In this document: piece by piece, positions 1-5,436 of the stretch
Numbering within the stretch: position 1 is the first letter of the stretch
Layout: each line of letters opens with the position of its first letter
NCBI GenBank assembly: GCA_030690855.1
Contig: JAUYFR010000194.1
Location: 1 to 5,436 of the forward strand
Direction: 5' to 3'
DNA length: 5,436 nt
From: Gallionellaceae bacterium
GTDB lineage: Bacteria > Pseudomonadota > Gammaproteobacteria > Burkholderiales > Gallionellaceae
Program-made: the position numbers and the translations under genes
The notes under the pieces: generated by a model
The model's input: only the letters and a program-made list of their open reading frames with translations
The model's database searches: none
What the model was told of the DNA's origin: nothing

Positions 1-22
1 CAAATGATTGGATAGTGAAGTT

Positions 23-1375
23 ATGACACTCTTGGCTTTTATCGTGGCGATTGTGATTTTGGTGGTGTTCCATGAGCTTGGACACTATTGGGTAGCGCGC
101 CTGTGCAATGTGAAGGTACTGCGTTTTTCGCTTGGCTTTGGCAAAGTGATTTACAGCAAGCGTTTTGCAAGTGGCGAAACGGAGTGGGTTGTTTCGATGA
201 TTCCCTTAGGTGGCTACGTCAAAATGCTGGATGAGCGTGAAGGCGAAGTGCTTACAGAAGAGTTGCCTCGTGCTTTCAATCGTCAGTCAGTACTAAAACG
301 CATGGCGATTGTGGTGGCAGGGCCAGTCGCCAATCTGCTGCTCGCCATTGTGTTTTATTGGGCGCTCTTTATTTATGGCGTGCCGGGGGTAAAGCCGATT
401 TTGGGTGCTGTGCCGCAACAAACTGCCGCAGCGAGTGCGCAATTGCGTGCTCAAGAAACGATTATCAGCATCAACGGTCAAGCGACACCGAGTTGGCAAG
501 AAGTACGCTGGATGTTGCTTGATCTAGTGTTACAGCATAGCGAAGCCAGCTTGGAATTAAAAACAGCAGAAGGTGTATCCGTTTTTCGTGTGTTAGAAAT
601 GAATGGTTTAAGTGCCTCTGATTTAGATGGCGATTTTTTAAAGAAGCTGGGGTTGCAACCCTATCAGCCGCCGATTAGCCCAGTGATCGACAAGCTTATT
701 GAAGGTGGTGCTGCGCAACGTGCAGGGCTACAGGCTAACGATAAAATTTTACGGGTGAATGACCAAGCTATTGCGGTGTGGGATGATTTTGTTGAAGTTG
801 TTCGAGGTAATCCAAGTGTCGCACTCAAGCTAGAAGTTGAGCGGGCAGGGCGAGGCCTTGCCTTGACGGTAACGCCAGACGTGGTGAATGACGCTGACAA
901 AAAAATCGGCCGCATTGGCGCAGCGCCAAAAATTAATCGGGCTGATTATGAAGCGCTCTTAACTGAAGTTCATTACCCACCACTTGTAGCGTTGAGTGAG
1001 GCGACGAAAAAAACTTGGGAAACCTCGGTCGTTAGTTTGAAAATGATGTGGAAGATGGTATTAGGCGAGGTATCTTTGAAAAATCTCAGTGGCCCCATCA
1101 CCATTGCCGATTATGCAGGGCAATCTGCACAGATTGGTTTTGGCGCCTACATCAGCTTTCTTGCACTGATTAGCATCAGCCTTGGTGTGCTAAATTTGCT
1201 CCCCATCCCCTTATTAGATGGTGGCCATTTGCTGTATTATGCGGTCGAATTATTAAAGGGTAGTCCCGTCTCGGATAGGCTTTGGGAAGTTGGACAAAAT
1301 GTAGGAATTGCCTTGCTAGTTACCATGATGGCTTTTGCTTTGTATAACGATATTAGTCGTCTGATTTTAGGTTGA
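23..1375 (+). CDS. rseP: RseP, site-2 family intramembrane zinc metalloprotease
   Basis: Inner-membrane protease of the S2P family. In E. coli it makes the second cut in the anti-sigma-E factor RseA and also clears signal-peptide remnants. Seen in the sequence, numbering from ATG 23: a first membrane segment (about 2-22) carries the zinc motif HELGH (H17, E18, H21). A second segment (about 94-117) contains GPVAN. Two PDZ-like domains follow (about 121-205 and 217-300). Then come NLSGPITIA near 357, a third segment (about 373-395), the LDGGH motif with zinc-ligand candidate D399, and a last segment (about 427-446). The length of 450 residues equals that of E. coli RseP. An in-frame TTG at 8 would add five residues. 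I prefer ATG 23 because it gives the MTLLAFIVAI N-terminus usual in betaproteobacterial homologues. The upstream ribosome site is weak. Six nucleotides separate it from bamA, which implies one transcript. The family call is very secure; the RseA substrate is inferred from relatives. Confidence 0.97.
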   Translation: MTLLAFIVAIVILVVFHELGHYWVARLCNVKVLRFSLGFGKVIYSKRFASGETEWVVSMIPLGGYVKMLDEREGEVLTEELPRAFNRQSVLKRMAIVVAGPVANLLLAIVFYWALFIYGVPGVKPILGAVPQQTAAASAQLRAQETIISINGQATPSWQEVRWMLLDLVLQHSEASLELKTAEGVSVFRVLEMNGLSASDLDGDFLKKLGLQPYQPPISPVIDKLIEGGAAQRAGLQANDKILRVNDQAIAVWDDFVEVVRGNPSVALKLEVERAGRGLALTVTPDVVNDADKKIGRIGAAPKINRADYEALLTEVHYPPLVALSEATKKTWETSVVSLKMMWKMVLGEVSLKNLSGPITIADYAGQSAQIGFGAYISFLALISISLGVLNLLPIPLLDGGHLLYYAVELLKGSPVSDRLWEVGQNVGIALLVTMMAFALYNDISRLILG

Positions 1376-1381
1376 AAATTA

Positions 1382-3664
1382 ATGAATTTTAAGAAGCTAG
1401 TGGGACTGATTCCGCTGTTGTATGCCACGTCTGTTTGGGCCATTGAGCCTTTCGTCATCAAAGATATTCGTGTTGAAGGTATTCAGCGCACTGAAGCAGG
1501 CACAGTGTTTAGCTATCTGCCAGTTAAAGTAGGTGAAACTTTTAATGACGAACAATCCTCAGCCGCGATTCACGCGCTGTTCTCTACTGGTTTTTTCAAA
1601 GACGTTAGCCTCAAAACAGATCAAGGTGTTTTGATCGTGGTGGTACGCGAGCGTCCTTCCATTGCTAGTGTGGAAATCAACGGCGTAAAAGACTTTCCTA
1701 AAGACCAGATGCGCGACAATCTCAAGTTAGTGGGCTTGGCAGAAGGTCGTATCTTTGATAAATCTGCACTCGAAAAATCTGAGCAAGAACTTAAACGCCA
1801 ATACGTTGCTCGCGGTAAATATGGTGTGTCAGTAAAAGCTGTTGTCAAAGAGTTAGAGCGTAACCGTGTTTCCGTTAATTTGAACGTGGTAGAAGGTGAA
1901 GTTTCCAAAATTCGCCAAATTAATATTGTTGGCAATAAAGCCTACAAAGAATCTGAGTTGCAAGACATGATGAAACTCAGTACGCCAGATTGGTGGAGCT
2001 GGATGAGTAAAAATGACCAATATTCCAAGCAGAAATTGTCTGCGGATATGGAAACAATTCGCACGTTCTACTTGGACTCCGGTTACATGGAGTTTTCCAT
2101 TGATTCGACACAGGTTTCCATTTCACCCGATAAAAAAGATATATTTATTACGCTAAATATCACTGAAGGCCCTAAATACAGCATTTCTAATGTAAAGGTG
2201 ATGGGACCAGAAAATGTGTTCTCTCATGAGGAGGTCCGTAAGCTCATCGCGTTAAAAACCGGAGATGTGTTTTCACGCAAGGCTATTACTGCCTCAACGC
2301 AAAAAATTACTGAGCGTTTCGGCGATGAGGGTTATGCCTTTGCCAACGTGAATGCGGCGCCAGAACTAGATAAAGAAAAGCACCAAGTTGGCTTCACCTT
2401 TATCGTAGATCCATTTCAGCGTGTTTATATTCGCCGCATCAATATTTCCGGCAACACTAAAACCCGTGACGAAGTGATTCGCCGCGAATTCAGGCAAATG
2501 GAAAGTGGTTGGTTTGCGACTGAGAAAATAAAAAAATCTAAGCAGCGTGTCGATCGACTAGGTTTCTTTAGTTCAGTAAATGTGGAAACGGTGTCGATCC
2601 AGGGTACAAAAGACCAAATGGATTTGAACGTGACGGTGGAAGAGAAGTCGACCGGTAATCTATCTGTTGGTGCGGGTATTAGTAGTACAGAGGGCTTGGT
2701 GCTGACAGCAGGCATTTCACAAAGCAATTTGTTCGGTACAGGCAACGTACTTTCTACGCAGGTCAACACCAGTAAGATTAATGAGGTTTACTCGATTTCT
2801 TATACCAACCCTTACTACACAGATGATGGTGTGAGTCGTGGTTTTGATATCTATAAACGTAAAACAAATGCGACTACAACTACTACCAGTCAATACACTT
2901 CGGCAAGTTTGGGTGGAGGGGTGCGCTTTGCGGTGCCTTTAGCCGAAGAGCAAATGATTCACTATGGCCTTGCTGCGGAACAAACGACTATTGGCCTTAC
3001 TGAATATAGCCCGGATCGCTTTACTTCTTACATCAATGAATTCGGTGCGACAACCGAGAATTATATTGGCACAGTCGGTTGGACTCGCGATGATCGCGAC
3101 AGTGCTATTTATACGACCGAGGGTACGGTACAGAGAGCCTTTTTTGAACTCAGTATGCCGTTTTCTAGCCAGCACTACGCCAAAACAACCTATCAGCACC
3201 AATGGTTCACTCCGGTTAATCGCGACATTACTTTTATGATGAATGGAGAAGCAGGTGTGGCGAATGGCTACGGAGGTCAAGTTTTGCCATTCTTTAAGAA
3301 CTTTTATGCTGGCGGTGTGGGTTCTGTGCGCGGCTACGATCCAAGCTCTTTAGGTCCACGCGATAGCAATGGCTATTCTTTAGGCGGAAATAAACGTGTT
3401 GTAGGTAACGCTGAGTTGTTGTTTCCGATGCCGGGTTTCTCAAAAGAGAAATCGGTACGTTTAAGTATGTTCCTTGATGCTGGCGCGGTGTATGGTGATG
3501 AGACACAGGTACCCGCTTCGGAAGGATTGCGCTACTCTACCGGCTTGGCAATTACCTGGTTTTCACCCGTAGGTCCACTGAAATTTAGCTATGGCATGCC
3601 GATCGGCCCGCAAATACAAGATAAAATTCAGCGCTTCCAATTTACGCTGGGTACGTTGTTCTAA
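1382..3664 (+). CDS. bamA: BamA, outer-membrane protein assembly factor
   Basis: Central subunit of the BAM complex; folds and inserts beta-barrel proteins into the outer membrane. Seen: a signal peptide with probable cleavage after SVWA (residue 20). Five POTRA repeats start near residues 24, 92, 175, 266 and 347, each opening with a beta strand ending in a G-N/G-x turn (for example INIVGNKAY and INISGNTKT). A C-terminal barrel runs from about 426 to 760. The loop-6 signature VRGY is at 649-652. The protein ends in an aromatic beta-signal (RFQFTLGTLF). POTRA boundaries match E. coli BamA almost residue for residue. The barrel is about 50 residues shorter (760 versus 810 in total), mostly after VRGY. 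No cysteine was seen, so the loop-6 disulfide of the E. coli protein is absent. The start at 1382 is 6 nt after the rseP stop with only a weak AGGT-like ribosome site. The stop is followed closely by skp, whose product delivers BamA's substrates. Confidence 0.98.
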   Translation: MNFKKLVGLIPLLYATSVWAIEPFVIKDIRVEGIQRTEAGTVFSYLPVKVGETFNDEQSSAAIHALFSTGFFKDVSLKTDQGVLIVVVRERPSIASVEINGVKDFPKDQMRDNLKLVGLAEGRIFDKSALEKSEQELKRQYVARGKYGVSVKAVVKELERNRVSVNLNVVEGEVSKIRQINIVGNKAYKESELQDMMKLSTPDWWSWMSKNDQYSKQKLSADMETIRTFYLDSGYMEFSIDSTQVSISPDKKDIFITLNITEGPKYSISNVKVMGPENVFSHEEVRKLIALKTGDVFSRKAITASTQKITERFGDEGYAFANVNAAPELDKEKHQVGFTFIVDPFQRVYIRRINISGNTKTRDEVIRREFRQMESGWFATEKIKKSKQRVDRLGFFSSVNVETVSIQGTKDQMDLNVTVEEKSTGNLSVGAGISSTEGLVLTAGISQSNLFGTGNVLSTQVNTSKINEVYSISYTNPYYTDDGVSRGFDIYKRKTNATTTTTSQYTSASLGGGVRFAVPLAEEQMIHYGLAAEQTTIGLTEYSPDRFTSYINEFGATTENYIGTVGWTRDDRDSAIYTTEGTVQRAFFELSMPFSSQHYAKTTYQHQWFTPVNRDITFMMNGEAGVANGYGGQVLPFFKNFYAGGVGSVRGYDPSSLGPRDSNGYSLGGNKRVVGNAELLFPMPGFSKEKSVRLSMFLDAGAVYGDETQVPASEGLRYSTGLAITWFSPVGPLKFSYGMPIGPQIQDKIQRFQFTLGTLF

Positions 3665-3677
3665 TGGTTAAGTTTGC

Positions 3678-3686
3678 AGAGGGAGG
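3678..3686 (+). promoter_or_regulatory. Strong ribosome binding site for skp
   Basis: AGAGGGAGG contains a full GGAGG Shine-Dalgarno core (3682-3686) four bases before ATG 3691. It decides the skp start in favour of 3691 over the in-frame ATG 3664, which overlaps the bamA stop and has no such site. It is one of the two clearest ribosome sites in the window. Confidence 0.8.
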
Positions 3687-3690
3687 CAGC

Positions 3691-4194
3691 ATGAAAAAAG
3701 TGTTCACAATTGGTCTGTTAGTCGTATCAATGATCACGCCAAGTTTTGCGGCTGATTTTAGAGTGGGCGTTGTCAACACTGAACGCATCTTGCGTGAATC
3801 GGTGCCGGCAGTAAAAGCTGAGAAAAAAATTGAGAAAGAATTTGCTGCGCGTGATCTGGAAATTAAACAGATGATGAAGCAGATCAAAGACATCCAAATT
3901 GCCCTAGAAAAAGATGGCGGAAAAGTTGATATTGAACACCGCAGTAAAGAGCGTGAGTTAGCAAATTTAAACGTCAATTTACAACGCTTGCAGCGTGAGT
4001 TCCGCGAAGATTTAAACCTGCGTAAAAACGAAGAATTAGCGCAAGTGTTAGCGCGTGCGGATAAAGCTATTCAGGCCATTGCGGAAAAAGATCAATATGA
4101 TTTGATTCTGCAAGAGGCGGTGTACCGCAATCCAAAAATCGACATTACCGACACCGTGTTGCAATATTTGCTGGATGATAAAACGAGTAAATAA
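3691..4194 (+). CDS. skp: Skp/OmpH family periplasmic chaperone
   Basis: Periplasmic holdase that binds unfolded outer-membrane proteins leaving the Sec translocon and keeps them soluble for BamA. In E. coli it is a trimer with coiled-coil tentacles. Seen: with ATG 3691 the product is 167 residues and starts with a textbook signal peptide (MKK, then a hydrophobic core, then PSFA cut before ADFRVG, after residue 20). The mature protein of about 147 residues begins with a beta strand (RVGVVNTERIL). Most of it is a long charged heptad-like helix pair rich in K, E, Q and R. It ends with a short beta segment and the family-typical DITDTVLQYLL. E. coli Skp has 161 residues as precursor, so the length fits. 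A longer form from ATG 3664 would add nine residues before MKK and weaken the signal peptide. It lies between bamA and lpxD, as in most proteobacteria. Sequence identity in this family is low, so the call rests on architecture plus context. Confidence 0.95.
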   Translation: MKKVFTIGLLVVSMITPSFAADFRVGVVNTERILRESVPAVKAEKKIEKEFAARDLEIKQMMKQIKDIQIALEKDGGKVDIEHRSKERELANLNVNLQRLQREFREDLNLRKNEELAQVLARADKAIQAIAEKDQYDLILQEAVYRNPKIDITDTVLQYLLDDKTSK

Positions 4195-4200
4195 TTCGCT

Positions 4201-5250
4201 ATGGTCGAGCAGAATCGCACAGCCTATCGTTTAAATGACATCGTGGCCCGCTTCGGTGGGCGAGTTGTGGGTGATGACTCGGCAACAATTAATCAGGTCG
4301 CCACACTCGATAGCGCCAAGTTAAATCAAATCGCTTTTTTGGCAAACGTAAAATATCGCAAGCAGCTTGAAACTACAGGAGCTACAGCGGTAATCGTGTC
4401 TGAGGGCAATGTTGAGGTGACAACGTTGCCCCGTATTGTTTGCGACAATCCCTATTCCTATTTTGCCAAACTTTCTGCTTTTCTAAATCCACTTGCTGTA
4501 TTTGCAGCGGGTATCCACCCAAGTGCGGTGATTGGCACAGGGGCGATCATTTCTCCAACGGCACATATTGCCGCATCTGTGTCGATTGGTGAAGGTGCGG
4601 TTATTGGTGCTGGCTGTGTGGTGATGTCTGGTTGCAGTATCGGCGCACACGCTACGCTGGGCGAAAATACAAGACTGTATCCGCGCGTGGTGGTTTACCA
4701 CGAATGTGTGCTTGGAAAAAATGTGATTTTGCATTCTGGTGCGGTCATCGGTGCGGATGGTTTTGGCATTGCGATGGAAGAGGGTGCTTGGCTTAAAATT
4801 CCTCAAATTGGCCGTGTTGTTATTGGTAACGATGTCGAAGTCGGTGCGAATACCACCATAGATCGAGGTGCGCTAGATGATACGGTGATCGAAGACGGCG
4901 TGAAGCTCGATAACCAGATACAAATTGCGCATAACGTGCGTATCGGCGCACATACGGCAATCGCCGGTTGTGTCGGTATCGCAGGGAGTGCCGTGATTGG
5001 TAAATATTGCCGTATCGGTGGCAGTGCCGGTATTTTGGGACACTTGAGCATTGCCGACGGCGTAGAAGTTTCGTCCTTTACCTTGGTGGGTAAATCAATT
5101 CTCAAAGCAGGCACTTATAGCGGTATTTTTCCGGTAGCTGAAAAAAGTGACTGGTTGAAAAATGCTGCGCATATTCGACACCTAGATGATATGGCTACGC
5201 GTATTAAACAATTAGAAAAAGATATTCAAGAATTAAAGAGGAGAAGCTGA
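4201..5250 (+). CDS. lpxD: LpxD, UDP-3-O-(3-hydroxyacyl)glucosamine N-acyltransferase
   Basis: Cytoplasmic enzyme of lipid A synthesis (third step of the Raetz pathway). It transfers a 3-hydroxyacyl chain from acyl carrier protein to the 2-amino group of UDP-3-O-acyl-glucosamine. Seen: an N-terminal uridine-binding domain (about 8-104) has the conserved FLANVKYR stretch with N49 and Y52. A left-handed beta helix of hexapeptide repeats (about 105-310) contains the GADGFG loop. A C-terminal helix (about 320-349, IKQLEKDIQELKRR) follows. Catalytic H244 (in QIQIAHN) and second active-site H281 (in GILGH) are 37 residues apart, the same spacing as H239 and H276 in E. coli. Length is 349 versus 341 residues. 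The start ATG 4201 is 6 nt after the skp stop, has no good Shine-Dalgarno, and no better in-frame start is seen, so translation is probably coupled to skp. Its stop overlaps fabZ. Acyl-chain length cannot be read from the sequence by eye. Confidence 0.98.
   Translation: MVEQNRTAYRLNDIVARFGGRVVGDDSATINQVATLDSAKLNQIAFLANVKYRKQLETTGATAVIVSEGNVEVTTLPRIVCDNPYSYFAKLSAFLNPLAVFAAGIHPSAVIGTGAIISPTAHIAASVSIGEGAVIGAGCVVMSGCSIGAHATLGENTRLYPRVVVYHECVLGKNVILHSGAVIGADGFGIAMEEGAWLKIPQIGRVVIGNDVEVGANTTIDRGALDDTVIEDGVKLDNQIQIAHNVRIGAHTAIAGCVGIAGSAVIGKYCRIGGSAGILGHLSIADGVEVSSFTLVGKSILKAGTYSGIFPVAEKSDWLKNAAHIRHLDDMATRIKQLEKDIQELKRRS
5235..5246 (+). promoter_or_regulatory. Strong ribosome binding site for fabZ
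   Basis: The purine run AAAGAGGAGAAG lies inside the last codons of lpxD. Its GAGGAG core (5238-5243) is six bases before ATG 5250, good spacing for initiation there. This supports 5250 over the next in-frame ATG at 5262. Confidence 0.75.
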
Positions 5251-5436
5251 TGAGTATTAAGATGGACATCAATGAAATTTTGAATCATTTGCCACATCGT
5301 TATCCGTTTTTGTTAATCGACCGTGTGCTATCGATTACGCCGGGTGAAGAAATTGTGGCGCTGAAAAATGTGTCAATCAATGAGCCGTTCTTTCCCGGCC
5401 ATTATCCGCATCATCCGGTGATGCCGGGCGTGTTGG
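5250..5436 (+). CDS. fabZ: FabZ, 3-hydroxyacyl-ACP dehydratase (5' part, cut by window end)
   Basis: Cytoplasmic hot-dog-fold dehydratase of type II fatty-acid synthesis; converts 3-hydroxyacyl-ACP to trans-2-enoyl-ACP. Only the first 62 codons are in the window. Seen: the conserved N-terminal helix and LPHRYPFLLIDRV (residues 14-26), KNVSINEPFF, then the active-site segment PGHYPHHPVMPGV with catalytic H51 (E. coli H54). The partner glutamate (E68 in E. coli, expected near residue 65) falls just outside the window, so it cannot be confirmed. The start overlaps the lpxD stop by one base (TGATG), and a strong ribosome site lies upstream. FabZ and LpxD use the same 3-hydroxyacyl-ACP, FabZ for phospholipid chains and LpxD for lipid A, so coupling their translation makes sense. 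The PHHP form after the catalytic His is common in betaproteobacteria. FabA is the nearest alternative, but PHRYPFLLIDRV and the position after lpxD point to FabZ. Confidence 0.96.
   Translation, partial: MSIKMDINEILNHLPHRYPFLLIDRVLSITPGEEIVALKNVSINEPFFPGHYPHHPVMPGVL

Noticed and set aside
1787..1792. GAACTT hexamer in bamA as a possible sigma-E -35 box
   Set aside because: No TCTGA-like -10 element lies at a suitable distance; it is explained by bamA codons.
2425..2769. Minus-strand open frame of 114 codons opposite bamA
   Set aside because: It lies wholly inside bamA POTRA5/barrel coding sequence, resembles no family I know, and its composition is what the reverse complement of a conserved gene gives.
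2964..3239. Plus-strand open frame of 91 codons within bamA in another frame
   Set aside because: Fully internal to the conserved BamA barrel, with no ribosome site or recognisable protein features.
3298..3327. Sigma-E-like elements GAACTT (3298-3303) and TCTG (3323-3326) near the end of bamA, upstream of skp
   Set aside because: The 19-nt spacer is longer than the usual 16 or so, the match is incomplete, and the bases are explained by the conserved NFYAGGVGSVRGY protein segment.
3642..3977. Minus-strand open frame of 111 codons opposite the bamA/skp junction
   Set aside because: Shadow of the skp coding strand; no recognisable domain, and it spans the functional skp ribosome site and signal peptide.
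4803..5114. Minus-strand open frame of 103 codons opposite lpxD
   Set aside because: Its repetitive Pro/Ile/Thr-rich sequence is the mirror of the lpxD hexapeptide repeats, not a gene.
4513..5130. Recurrent GGT/GGC-ATT/GTT motifs in lpxD as possible DNA repeats
   Set aside because: They are the periodic codons of the left-handed beta-helix hexapeptides; the nucleotide copies diverge and the protein repeat explains them.

Overview
The window is a plus-strand segment of a chromosomal cell-envelope operon from a Gram-negative bacterium. Gene order is rseP, bamA, skp (ompH), lpxD, then the 5' part of fabZ. The best taxonomic guess is a betaproteobacterium. This rests on the compact rseP-bamA-skp-lpxD-fabZ order, the RseP N-terminus (TLLAFIVAI...HELGHY) and the FabZ active-site stretch (FFPGHYPHHPVMPGV). 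I cannot place it in an order or family. Base composition looks moderate and even across the genes, and I see no sign of recent transfer.

Layout: rseP (23-1375) is a full-length site-2 intramembrane protease. It is followed after 6 nt by bamA (1382-3664), the outer-membrane beta-barrel assembly pore with five POTRA domains. After 26 nt comes skp (3691-4194), a periplasmic coiled-coil chaperone. After a further 6 nt comes lpxD (4201-5250), the lipid A N-acyltransferase. Its stop overlaps the start of fabZ (5250 to beyond the window end), the 3-hydroxyacyl-ACP dehydratase. No gene-free stretch exceeds 26 nt, and no terminator hairpin, tRNA, repeat, mobile element or CRISPR array was seen. The promoter must lie upstream of the window. 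Transcription probably continues downstream, where family context predicts lpxA and lpxB.

How the genes work together: Skp carries unfolded outer-membrane proteins across the periplasm and BamA inserts them into the outer membrane. LpxD builds the lipid A of the outer leaflet. LpxD and FabZ draw on the same 3-hydroxyacyl-ACP pool, which links lipopolysaccharide to phospholipid synthesis. RseP is the protease that, in well-studied relatives, completes anti-sigma-E cleavage when outer-membrane assembly fails. The cassette therefore joins envelope-building enzymes to an envelope-stress protease.

All complete genes are intact with their key residues present. I found no undescribed system here. 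The points worth a second look are modest: start-site choices, a compact cysteine-free BamA barrel, and contrasting ribosome-binding-site strengths.
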